From an uncultured Eubacterium sp. (lineage in GTDB: Bacteria; Bacillota; Clostridia; Lachnospirales; Lachnospiraceae): a stretch of DNA of 5,657 nucleotides. Within the stretch, counting starts at the first letter, position 1. Every line of letters starts with the position of its first letter. The translations under genes were made by a program, and so were the position numbers. Under the pieces are notes generated by a model. It had not been told where the DNA came from, did no database searches, and was given only the letters and a program-made list of their open reading frames with translations. This document shows, in pieces, positions 1 to 5,586 of the stretch. The DNA is taken from assembly GCF_934295145.1 (NCBI RefSeq), contig NZ_CAKRAS010000094.1, positions 1-5,657 of the forward strand. Reading direction: 5' to 3'.

Positions 1-82
1 CTGTTAAGAACTATTGACTGCAAGTGAGAACTTTTGCGAATGGTGCGTGTGAACGGGATAAAACTTTGGAGGAATATTTATT

Positions 83-784
83 ATGAAGAAAACCGTAGGA
101 AAGCTGCTGAGTGTATTGCTGATCACTATACTTGCGTTGTCAGGGTGCGGAACAAAAGATGCAGGAACGACGGATGGAAGTGCTGCGGCAGAGACTGCAC
201 AGGCTTCGGTAAAATCAAAGGTGAAATTTGAAGGCGTTTACACGGCCGGAGATACGATAAAGATACAGATGGATCTGGATAAGGATGGCAATTGTGATTA
301 TGGGTATACCGGAATGTATAAGCTGGCTACGAATGAGAGTGGAGCTCGGATTTTGAACCTGATTTACTACGGAGAAGAAAACGCAGAAAGCAACAGTGAA
401 AGTCAGCTTGCGTATGATTCCTATGTATTGCAGCAAAACGAGGACGGTACTTATACAAGATGTAAATATACCGAAGGCGAAGAACCGGATTTTTCAAATG
501 GTACAATTATGAAGCTTAAAAGCGGTGATGACAAAATTATGACAGACGCTGCATTTGATGCAGAATATATATCAGATGGCGGCGCGTATGTGAAGCTGAA
601 TACAGATGGAACATTTGTGTTTGGTGTACACATGAAATATGCAGCAGATAAAAAGCAGTTTGAACTGATCGGAGAAAGCGATTCTTCTGTATATACTTAT
701 GAGACAGATGAGAATCAGGATTCTATTATTTTGAAGAACAGTGATGGGGATACAACAATGAGTTTGCAGCGGAAGGAGAATTGA
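83..784 (+). CDS. Secreted lipoprotein of unknown function, possible duplicated beta-domain
   Basis: A 233-residue predicted lipoprotein, anchored to the outer face of the cytoplasmic membrane. Seen: a basic start (MKKTVGK), a hydrophobic stretch at residues 8-20, and a lipobox L-S-G-C with the lipidated cysteine at residue 22. A Ser/Thr/Ala/Gly-rich linker follows at about 23-45. The mature part is acidic, rich in Asp, Glu, Tyr and Gly, and reads as beta-strand-rich. Two segments start alike, FEGVY (49-53) and FDAEY (158-162), each followed by a strand and a turn (DKDGN 66-70, NTDGT 173-177), which suggests two related domains. The start is supported by GGAGG at 68-72, ten bases before ATG. 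No promoter is convincing in the 82 bases upstream, so it may lie outside the window or the gene may belong to a longer operon. It ends 3 bases before the kinase-like gene, whose SD lies inside its last codons. I do not recognise the family; a ligand-binding or lipocalin-like role is only a guess. Confidence 0.88.
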   Translation: MKKTVGKLLSVLLITILALSGCGTKDAGTTDGSAAAETAQASVKSKVKFEGVYTAGDTIKIQMDLDKDGNCDYGYTGMYKLATNESGARILNLIYYGEENAESNSESQLAYDSYVLQQNEDGTYTRCKYTEGEEPDFSNGTIMKLKSGDDKIMTDAAFDAEYISDGGAYVKLNTDGTFVFGVHMKYAADKKQFELIGESDSSVYTYETDENQDSIILKNSDGDTTMSLQRKEN

Positions 785-787
785 TTT

Positions 788-1693
788 ATGAAAGCAGAAG
801 GAACTGGGTTAAATTATCAGGAGCTTGCAGAACGTTTTTATGCGTTAGACACAGAGGTTTATGAAGCATCCGGAAGTGAGCTGGGTAAAGTGTTTCCGGG
901 ACCGAAGCATATTTCAGAAAAGCAGATTCTGAAAGATATTGAGAAAGAAGAGTCAGAAAAACTGAAAGATGAACTGATCCTGATCGGAAATATGATCAAG
1001 ATCATTCAGGAAAAGGGTGGACGCTATGAAGAATTCTTTATCCGTTACGAGCATTTATGTGAGGATATGATGAAAGTGCTGGAAGATGATGGTTTCCGTG
1101 ATCAGATCACCAAAGATTTTACACAGGATCGCTATGGTCTGATGTACAAGACAAAAGAAAATCATATCGTAGTCTGCATTGCCCGTGAGACCGGTGCCGG
1201 CGGACATGAAATTGGTTCCAGACTTGCAGAGAAACTTGGATTTTCTTTCTATGATGATTCCCTGATGGACCTGATGATTGACGAGATGGATGAAAAAATC
1301 CCGGGTATCGGTGGCAAGGATGCACATTATATCAGGCAGAGCCGCGTGATCAAAACCATTGCGCAGGCTGGTGACTGCGTCATCGTAGGCCGTAGTTGTG
1401 GTCATGTATTGATGACAAACAATATTCCTCGTCTGAGTGTGTTTGTCGGTGCGCCGTATGAGAACCGTGTGCGAAGAAAAATGCTGATCAACCGGCAGGA
1501 TCGCAGAGAGGCAGAGGAATTTATCCGCCGCAATGATAAGCGCAGAAAAACATCCTATGATTATTATACCGGTAAGAAATGGGGCAATCCGGCAGATTTT
1601 GATATCTGTATCAACAGCGCATGCTATGGTATCGATGGCAGCGTAGAACTGCTGGAAAAACTGGTAAAATATTCTCTTGATCTGAGAAAATAA
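788..1693 (+). CDS. Cytidylate kinase-like family protein with an extra N-terminal region
   Basis: A 301-residue cytosolic protein. Residues 127-298 match the cytidylate kinase-like family (Cytidylate_kin2, PF13189), P-loop NTPases whose true substrates are largely untested. Seen in order: a glycine-rich loop ARETGAGGHEIG (132-143), FYDDSLMDLM (154-163), the VIVGRSCGHVL segment (198-208), the basic NMP-kinase-type helix YENRVRRKML (224-233), and the signature RRNDKRRKTSYDYYTGKKWG (247-266) followed by DFDICINSA. The family loop, as I recall it, is usually GSGGRE; here it is GAGGHE, so the basic residue is His. The part between FYDDSL and the RQSRVIK helix is short, so the nucleotide-monophosphate binding insert looks reduced. 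Residues 1-125 are charged and probably helical, with no domain I recognise; the family alone is about 200 residues. SD AAGGAG (773-778) sits 9 bases before ATG, inside the upstream lipoprotein gene, which implies coupled translation. It is not the housekeeping cmk (different P-loop). Enzyme activity is inferred. Confidence 0.85.
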   Translation: MKAEGTGLNYQELAERFYALDTEVYEASGSELGKVFPGPKHISEKQILKDIEKEESEKLKDELILIGNMIKIIQEKGGRYEEFFIRYEHLCEDMMKVLEDDGFRDQITKDFTQDRYGLMYKTKENHIVVCIARETGAGGHEIGSRLAEKLGFSFYDDSLMDLMIDEMDEKIPGIGGKDAHYIRQSRVIKTIAQAGDCVIVGRSCGHVLMTNNIPRLSVFVGAPYENRVRRKMLINRQDRREAEEFIRRNDKRRKTSYDYYTGKKWGNPADFDICINSACYGIDGSVELLEKLVKYSLDLRK

Positions 1694-1706
1694 ATTTAAG
1701 TCGAAC

Positions 1707-1734
1707 GTGCGTGAGACTTGGTGCGTGATTCTGG
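1707..1734. repeat. Short imperfect tandem repeat, 14-base unit
   Basis: Two adjacent 14-base units begin with the same eight bases GTGCGTGA (1707-1714 and 1721-1728) and agree at 11 of 14 positions. It lies just after the kinase-like gene and before its terminator. Function unknown; two copies could be chance. Confidence 0.45.
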
Positions 1735-1768
1735 TCAACATGAGCTGACATATTCTTCTCAGAATCAC
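1725..1768. repeat. Inverted repeat (hairpin) in the 3' UTR
   Basis: GTGATTCTG (1725-1733) and CAGAATCAC (1760-1768) are perfect 9-base inverted copies around a 26-base loop. Inside the loop, GTCA (1734-1737) and TGAC (1746-1749) can form a smaller inner stem directly next to the outer one. No T-run follows, so this is not an intrinsic terminator by itself. It lies between the kinase-like stop codon and the real terminator at 1795, where a transcript hairpin could protect the mRNA 3' end or be part of a small RNA released from the 3' UTR. Both roles are inference. Confidence 0.55.
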
Positions 1769-1794
1769 TGCATTCTACACAAATCGAATATCAT

Positions 1795-1848
1795 AAGCTG
1801 TGCCTATGAAATATGTCGTACCAGATATTTTCACGGGCACAGCTTTTT
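1795..1848 (+). terminator. Rho-independent terminator of the lipoprotein/kinase-like unit
   Basis: AAGCTGTGCC (1795-1804) pairs perfectly with GGCACAGCTT (1836-1845), and the stem continues with mismatches through TATGAAATAT and ATATTTTCAC to a loop near 1815-1824. The final T-run (1844-1848) follows at once. There is no A-run on the left side, so it should act only on + strand transcripts. It closes the unit about 100 bases after the kinase-like stop codon. Confidence 0.85.
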
Positions 1849-1891
1849 GTACATACAAAAATGGAACATACATGAATGGAAAATGCTATTC

Positions 1892-1920
1892 TTGATTTGC
1901 CGTTTTGAGTTCTGTATAAT
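1892..1920 (+). promoter_or_regulatory. Sigma-A type promoter for rsmH
   Basis: The -35 box TTGATT (1892-1897, 4 of 6 to TTGACA) and -10 box TATAAT (1915-1920, perfect) are separated by exactly 17 bases. It lies downstream of the terminator at 1848. Transcription would start near 1927, leaving a leader of about 120 bases. Constitutive vegetative expression is the simple reading. Confidence 0.75.
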
Positions 1921-2046
1921 AGGAATAGACAGCTTCAGATAAAAGCAGTTAATGAAATTTTTTATACTAACACTGTTTGTAAAAAAACAGAATATGAAAT
2001 AAAGCCGAAGTAATTTTATAAACAAGGGGAAACAGAAAGGATTCAT
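1921..2046 (+). other. AT-rich leader of rsmH
   Basis: This is the predicted 5' UTR. The only structure I see is a weak hairpin, CTGTTT (1973-1978) with AAACAG (1985-1990). There is no terminator/antiterminator pair and no riboswitch class I recognise. The working SD is AGAAAGGA (2034-2041), 5 bases before ATG; a purine run AAGGGG at 2024-2029 is too far away to serve. With the repeat, terminator and promoter entries this accounts for the 353-base gene-free stretch 1694-2046. Confidence 0.45.
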
Positions 2047-3111
2047 ATGGAAAACGAGACACAGACACCGCACAAGCGACGTGTGCGTTATAAAGGAAAA
2101 TATCCGAAAAAATTTGAAGAAAAATACAAAGAACTGCAGCCGGAGAAATATCAGGACACGATTGCGCATGTCATCCGTAAGGGCAACACACCTGCGGGCA
2201 TGCATATTTCTATTATGGTAAAGGAAATTCTGGATTTCCTGGAGATCAAACCGGGGCAGGTTGGTTTTGATGCGACCTTGGGTTATGGCGGTCACACAAA
2301 GGCCATGATGGAGTGTCTTCAGGGAGAAGGTCACATGTATGCCACGGATGTGGATCCGGAAGAATCTGCAAAGACCAGAAGGCGTCTGGCAGAACAGGGA
2401 TTCGGTGAGGATATGTTGACGGTGAAACTGCAGAATTTCTGTACCATTGATGAAATCGCAAAAGAAGTCGGCGGTTTTGATTTTATTCTGGCGGACCTTG
2501 GAGTGTCATCCATGCAGATCGACAATCCGAAGCGTGGTTTTTCTTATAAGGTGGACGGACCGCTGGATCTGCGCCTGAATCAGGAAAAAGGAATCAGCGC
2601 GGCAGAACGTCTGGACAACATTTCTTTTGAGGAACTGGCTGGTATGCTGGATGAAAACTCCGATGAGCTGTATTGCGTGGAGATCGCGGATGCGATCGTG
2701 AAAGAAATCCGCAGAGGAAACCGTATTGATACAACGACGAAACTGCGTCAGGTCATTGAGAAAACACTGGAATTCCTTCCGGAAAAAGAGCGCAAAGACA
2801 CGGTGAAAAAGACCTGTCAGAGAGTATTTCAGGCGCTCCGCATTGACGTGAACCGGGAATTTGAAGTGTTGTATGAATTTATGGAGAAGCTTCCGGGTGC
2901 TTTAAAACCGGGGGGAAGAGTGGCAATCCTGACCTTTCATTCCGGGGAGGATCGTCTGGTGAAGAAAGCATTAAAAGATGGTTATAAGGCAGGCATTTAT
3001 GCAGACTACGCAAAGGATGTCATTCGTCCTTCTGCACAGGAGTGTGCGCAGAATGGCCGCGCGCGTTCCACGAAGATGCGCTGGGCGATTCGTTCCGATA
3101 TGGAAATTTAA
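2047..3111 (+). CDS. rsmH: RsmH-family 16S rRNA (cytosine-N4) methyltransferase, long form
   Basis: A 354-residue cytosolic SAM-dependent methyltransferase of the RsmH/MraW family. In characterised bacteria it N4-methylates C1402 of 16S rRNA in the decoding centre. Seen: SAM motif I FDATLGYGGHT (74-84), acidic residues after the second strand (ATDVDP 99-104), catalytic-region DLGVSS (150-155), RGFSYKVDGPLDLR (163-176), FQALRIDVN (261-269), FHSGEDR (297-303) and NGRARSTKMR (336-345). Family norms are about 310 residues beginning near the segment matching residue 53, so residues 1-50 form an extension, strongly basic at 10-28. The usual HPATR before FQALRI reads KKTCQR, and HSLED reads HSGED. 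No mraZ, ftsL or penicillin-binding protein gene adjoins it, so it is not in a dcw cluster and is probably a paralogue. Whether it methylates C1402 or another base is open. ATG is chosen for its SD at 2034-2041. The product family is certain; the gene symbol less so. Confidence 0.9.
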   Translation: MENETQTPHKRRVRYKGKYPKKFEEKYKELQPEKYQDTIAHVIRKGNTPAGMHISIMVKEILDFLEIKPGQVGFDATLGYGGHTKAMMECLQGEGHMYATDVDPEESAKTRRRLAEQGFGEDMLTVKLQNFCTIDEIAKEVGGFDFILADLGVSSMQIDNPKRGFSYKVDGPLDLRLNQEKGISAAERLDNISFEELAGMLDENSDELYCVEIADAIVKEIRRGNRIDTTTKLRQVIEKTLEFLPEKERKDTVKKTCQRVFQALRIDVNREFEVLYEFMEKLPGALKPGGRVAILTFHSGEDRLVKKALKDGYKAGIYADYAKDVIRPSAQECAQNGRARSTKMRWAIRSDMEI

Positions 3112-3194
3112 GTAAAAATAAAAAAAGTGAAATGAGCAGAAAAGAGAGTATTTTTCTGTGCATATTTTAGTTCGTTTAGAAAGAAGAGAATAGA
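3112..3194 (+). other. rsmH-to-MATE spacer with a weak hairpin
   Basis: CAGAAAA (3137-3143) can pair with TTTTCTG (3152-3158), a 7-base AT-rich stem. No T-run follows, so it should not stop transcription well. I see no paired -35/-10 boxes here, which favours read-through from rsmH. The site before the transporter is the purine-rich AGAAGAG near 3182-3188, a weak SD. Confidence 0.35.
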
Positions 3195-4571
3195 GTGAAG
3201 AAAAATAAATATGAGATTGATATGTGTAACGGTACGATCATGAACAAGCTGATCTCCTTTGCATTGCCGTTAATGTTGTCAGGTGTCTTGCAGCTGATGT
3301 TCAACGCAGTGGATATCATCGTTGTGGGACGCTTCAGCGGAAGTCAGGCGCTGGCGGCGGTTGGTTCTACAACTGCGCTGATTGCTGTTTTTACAAATTT
3401 ATTTATTGGAATTTCACTGGGCGCGAATGTACTGGCAGCCCGTTTTTATGCAGCCGGCCGCGACAAAGAGATGTCAGAAACGGTACATACGGCAATTATG
3501 CTGGCACTGATCAGCGGAATTGTAATGGCATTTGTCGGCGTGATTTTTGCAAAAGGTGCTCTGGAACTGATGGGAACACCGGACGATGTTATTAAACTGT
3601 CCACGTTATATATGCGGATTTATTTTTGCGGAATGCCATTTTTTATGCTGTACAACTACGGTGCGGCGATTCTGCGTGCGGTGGGAGATACGAAGCGTCC
3701 GCTGATCTTTTTGTTGATCTCCGGTTGTACGAATGCGGCACTGAATCTGCTTCTTGTCATCAAATTTGATATGGGCGTGGCAGGTGTCGGTATTGCGACC
3801 GTTATTTCACAGATGATCTCCTGCGTACTGGTTCTGCGATGCCTGCATAATACGGACAGCAGTTATCAGCTGTATTTTTCAAAACTGAAGATCAAAAAAG
3901 CATATATGCTGCAGATTTTTCAAGTGGGAATCCCAGCGGGAATCCAGAGTACGGTCATCAACTTATCAAATGTATTGCTGCAGTCTTCCGTAAACTCTTT
4001 TGGTTCTACGGCGATGGCGGGCTATACAGCCGCAAACAACCTGTTTGGATTTCTGTATGTATCCGTCAACTCCGTGACACAGGCTTGCATGAGTTTTACA
4101 AGCCAGAATTACGGTGTTGGAAAACTGAAACGAATGGACCGTGTGCTGCGTGACTGCATTATTCTGACGGTGAGCGTTTCACTGCTGCTCGGGGTCGGTG
4201 TGTATGTATTTGGACCGGAAATCCTGCAGATTTATACGACGGATCCGAAAGTTATTCAATGTGCAATGGAAATTTTGCTGTATACAACGGTAACGTATTT
4301 TTTCTGCGGTCTGATGGATCTGTTCCCGGGCGCACTGCGCGGCATGGGATATTCCGCAGTGCCGATGATCCTGTCCGTGATCGGAACGGTAGGAACTCGA
4401 ATCGTATGGATTTACGGCATTTTCCCGACACACAGATCACTTTCAGTTTTATTTATTTCCTATCCGGCGTCCTGGATTCTGACGATCATCATGCAGGTGA
4501 TCTGCTTCTATTTCGTACGGAAACATGTGCATCGGACGCACAAAGATACGGAGAGCCTGACAGAAGCATAG
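3195..4571 (+). CDS. MATE-family multidrug/cation antiporter
   Basis: A 458-residue integral membrane exporter of the MATE family (MatE, PF01554; MOP superfamily), expected to pump organic cations or drugs out in exchange for Na+ or H+. Length and about 12 hydrophobic segments fit a whole transporter. The family's two-fold pseudo-repeat is visible: FALPLMLSGVLQLMFNAVDIIVVGR (22-46, written here across helix 1; key residue D40) opens the first half and GIPAGIQSTVINLSN the second (245-259). AAILRAVGDTKRP (157-169) in half one mirrors PGALRGMGYSAVP (378-390) in half two, and GVAGVGIATVISQ (194-206) is the usual helix-6 motif. D40 matches the conserved helix-1 acid implicated in coupling in studied MATE pumps. 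The start is GTG at 3195 because the reading frame there gives the usual short N-terminal tail before helix 1; its SD is weak, and Met10 (3222) is the alternative. Substrate cannot be told from sequence. Likely co-transcribed with rsmH and ended by the terminator at 4633. Confidence 0.92.
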   Translation: MKKNKYEIDMCNGTIMNKLISFALPLMLSGVLQLMFNAVDIIVVGRFSGSQALAAVGSTTALIAVFTNLFIGISLGANVLAARFYAAGRDKEMSETVHTAIMLALISGIVMAFVGVIFAKGALELMGTPDDVIKLSTLYMRIYFCGMPFFMLYNYGAAILRAVGDTKRPLIFLLISGCTNAALNLLLVIKFDMGVAGVGIATVISQMISCVLVLRCLHNTDSSYQLYFSKLKIKKAYMLQIFQVGIPAGIQSTVINLSNVLLQSSVNSFGSTAMAGYTAANNLFGFLYVSVNSVTQACMSFTSQNYGVGKLKRMDRVLRDCIILTVSVSLLLGVGVYVFGPEILQIYTTDPKVIQCAMEILLYTTVTYFFCGLMDLFPGALRGMGYSAVPMILSVIGTVGTRIVWIYGIFPTHRSLSVLFISYPASWILTIIMQVICFYFVRKHVHRTHKDTESLTEA

Positions 4572-4632
4572 AAAAAAATGTTTTTTTCAGATGAAGATAG
4601 TTAAAGAAAAATAATGATATAAGCAAGAAAAG

Positions 4633-4668
4633 GAACATTCCCGGGTATCCGGGTTTGTTCTTTTTTTT
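4633..4668 (+). terminator. Rho-independent terminator after the MATE gene
   Basis: GAACA (4633-4637) pairs with TGTTC (4656-4660) and CCCGG (4640-4644) pairs with CCGGG (4649-4653), with a two-base internal mismatch and the tetraloop GTAT. Eight T residues follow (4661-4668). It is a strong terminator 62 bases after the MATE stop codon and separates the rsmH/MATE unit from the spoVT region. Confidence 0.93.
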
Positions 4669-4695
4669 GGGAAAAAAGTTACAATACTATATATT
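4667..4695 (+). promoter_or_regulatory. Possible sigma-A promoter ahead of the ATPase remnant
   Basis: TTGGGA (4667-4672, 4 of 6) and TATATT (4690-4695, 5 of 6) are 17 bases apart. It overlaps the end of the terminator T-run, and the region is AT-rich, so a chance match is possible. If real, it once served the broken ATPase gene downstream and could now feed transcripts into spoVT. Confidence 0.4.
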
Positions 4696-4725
4696 AGAAT
4701 GCGACAATAGCATAAAAAACCTTGA

Positions 4726-4941
4726 AAAGAAAAGGGGTTACAGACAATTTCAGACTGGAAAGAAGAAAAGAATAAGAAAGCATTATGTGTAATCGGAGCA
4801 CGTCAAATTGGAAAGACAACGGCAATTCGGGTGTTTGCAAAAGAAAATTATGAGCATTTTCTGGAAATCAATTTTATCAGGTGCAGTAACCGGAAAGCTT
4901 TGTTTATGAAGTTGATCTGTCGGCATTATAAAGTGGAATAA
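4726..4941 (+). pseudogene. Remnant of an ATP-binding protein gene (AAA_14/DUF4143 type)
   Basis: This frame is open from just after a TGA (4723-4725) to TAA at 4939-4941. It reads DWKEEKNKKALCVIGARQIG from 4753 and continues KTTAIRVFAKENYEHFLEINFI. The Walker A motif GARQIGKTT and the following helix and strand strongly resemble the N-terminus of the AAA_14 plus DUF4143 ATP-binding proteins, which normally run about 380-450 residues and are common accessory genes in gut Clostridia. Here homology stops after INFI (4878); no Walker B or DUF4143 part remains, and the last 20 codons are unrecognised. There is a good purine SD-like run (AAAGGGG 4731-4737) but no ATG, GTG or TTG before the motif; ATT at 4747 is the only start-like codon near it. 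The first ATG in frame is at 4906, after the motif. So the gene has lost its start and most of its length. In another frame, 4890-4931 reads PESFVYEVDLSAL then stop, possibly a second scrap. It is a decayed gene, not a working one. Confidence 0.75.
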
Positions 4942-4946
4942 TTTTT

Positions 4947-4955
4947 TGGTATAAT
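4947..4955 (+). promoter_or_regulatory. Alternative: extended -10 sigma-A promoter
   Basis: TG (4947-4948), one base, then TATAAT (4950-4955) is a perfect extended -10 element. The -35 region (TATAAA at 4927-4932) is poor, 3 of 6, which extended -10 promoters tolerate. The start would be near 4962. It overlaps the sigma-G -35 box, so the same bases can be read either way, or both holoenzymes may use the site. Confidence 0.4.
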
Positions 4956-4977
4956 CTGATTCTGTTTCCACATACTA
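4949..4977 (+). promoter_or_regulatory. Putative sigma-G (forespore) promoter of spoVT
   Basis: GTATA (4949-4953) fits the sigma-G -35 consensus GHATR and CATACTA (4971-4977) fits the -10 consensus CATXHTA, with 17 bases between; the known spacing is 17-18. In Bacillus subtilis spoVT is a sigma-G gene, so motif, spacing and target agree. Transcription would start near 4984, about 53 bases before the ATG. The consensus is from memory and no experiment supports it in this organism. Confidence 0.68.
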
Positions 4978-5022
4978 GATGTACAACAAAATTATGGAAA
5001 GTATATCAGATGTGAGAAACAG
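4961..5022. repeat. Long inverted repeat over the spoVT promoter and SD
   Basis: CTGTTTC (4962-4968) plus CACAT (4969-4973) matches ATGTG (5010-5014) plus GAAACAG (5016-5022) as a 12-base inverted repeat with one unpaired A at 5015. The 36-base middle allows a further ACT/AGT pairing (4974-4976 with 5000-5002). The right arm takes the first two bases of the SD AGGAGG (5021-5026); the left arm overlaps the putative sigma-G -10 box. It could be an RNA hairpin if transcription starts near 4962, or a DNA operator if it starts near 4984. Confidence 0.6.
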
Positions 5023-5036
5023 GAGGTTTTTATCCT

Positions 5037-5585
5037 ATGAAGGCAACAGGAATTGTGCGCAGAATTGATGATCTGGGGCGTGTGGTGATACCGAAGGAGA
5101 TACGTCGGACGCTGCGGATCCGTGAGGGAGATCCGCTGGAAATTTTTACAGATCAGAATGGCGCGGTGGTATTGAAAAAATACTCTCCAATTGGGGAATT
5201 GAGCACGTTTGCGGCACAATATGCAGAAAGTATGGCGGCTGCATCCGGAAGTCTGGTCTGTGTGACAGATCGGGATCATATCATCGCAGCGGCCGGAAAT
5301 GGAAAAAAGAATTATGACGGGAAACCGGTCAGCCGGGAGATGGAGCAGTTCATTGAGGCACGGGGATGTCAGGTGACAGGCGCGCAGGAAAAAGAGTGTC
5401 CCAAATTGACACTTGATGATAATATGTCGTATCAGACACAGGCACTGGCGACGATCATCTGCGAGGGTGATGCCATCGGAGCAGTGGCATTGTGCAGTGC
5501 GGAGCCCAAAAATCAGATTGGTGAATTGCAGGGGAAATTGGCGCAGGCGGCAGCGGTGTTTTTGGCGAAACAGGTGGAGCAATAA
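5037..5585 (+). CDS. spoVT: Stage V sporulation protein T, forespore transcription regulator
   Basis: A 182-residue DNA-binding protein. SpoVT acts in the forespore, activating or repressing sigma-G dependent genes needed for spore cortex, coat and germination; in Bacillus it also represses its own gene. Seen: an N-terminal AbrB/SpoVT swapped-hairpin domain (1-50), MKATGIVRRIDDLGRVVIPK then EIRRTLRIREGDPLEIF, which matches my memory of B. subtilis SpoVT through residue 37. A GAF-like domain follows (about 56-180), with SLVCVTDRDHIIAAAG (72-87), GDAIGAVAL (144-152) and the end helix FLAKQVEQ (175-182), all family-like. The B. subtilis protein is 178 residues, so this is full length. The GAF part has diverged much more and carries five cysteines (75, 111, 121, 142, 153). 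A perfect SD AGGAGG (5021-5026) lies 10 bases before ATG. It is expressed alone, from the promoter region at 4947-4977. Its presence implies a spore-forming host. Confidence 0.96.
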   Translation: MKATGIVRRIDDLGRVVIPKEIRRTLRIREGDPLEIFTDQNGAVVLKKYSPIGELSTFAAQYAESMAAASGSLVCVTDRDHIIAAAGNGKKNYDGKPVSREMEQFIEARGCQVTGAQEKECPKLTLDDNMSYQTQALATIICEGDAIGAVALCSAEPKNQIGELQGKLAQAAAVFLAKQVEQ

Positions 5586-5586
5586 A

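Noticed and set aside
14..19. TTGACT as a -35 box for the lipoprotein gene
   Set aside because: No acceptable -10 box lies 15-19 bases downstream.
34..231. Open frame on the + strand (65 codons)
   Set aside because: It is out of frame with the lipoprotein, whose signal peptide, lipobox and SD are clear.
1055..1768. Long open frame on the - strand (237 codons)
   Set aside because: It lies opposite the kinase-like gene, has odd composition rich in His, Ile and Cys, and shows no family motif. It is a shadow.
1718..1942. Open frame on the + strand (74 codons)
   Set aside because: It runs through the hairpin, the terminator and the promoter and has no SD.
1831..2334. Open frame on the - strand (167 codons)
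   Set aside because: It crosses the terminator, the rsmH promoter and the rsmH start, and its Phe-rich reading reflects AT-rich DNA.
4572..4588. Seven A then TG then seven T as a terminator
   Set aside because: The stem is only A-T with too small a loop; the real terminator is at 4633-4668.
4259..4594. Open frame on the + strand (111 codons)
   Set aside because: It is a shifted frame inside the MATE gene with no hydrophobic pattern or motif of its own.
3195..5585. MATE gene near spoVT as the Bacillus spoVT-yabM (MOP transporter) gene pair
   Set aside because: Here the transporter is upstream, is a MATE pump rather than a polysaccharide flippase type, and is separated by a strong terminator and a pseudogene.
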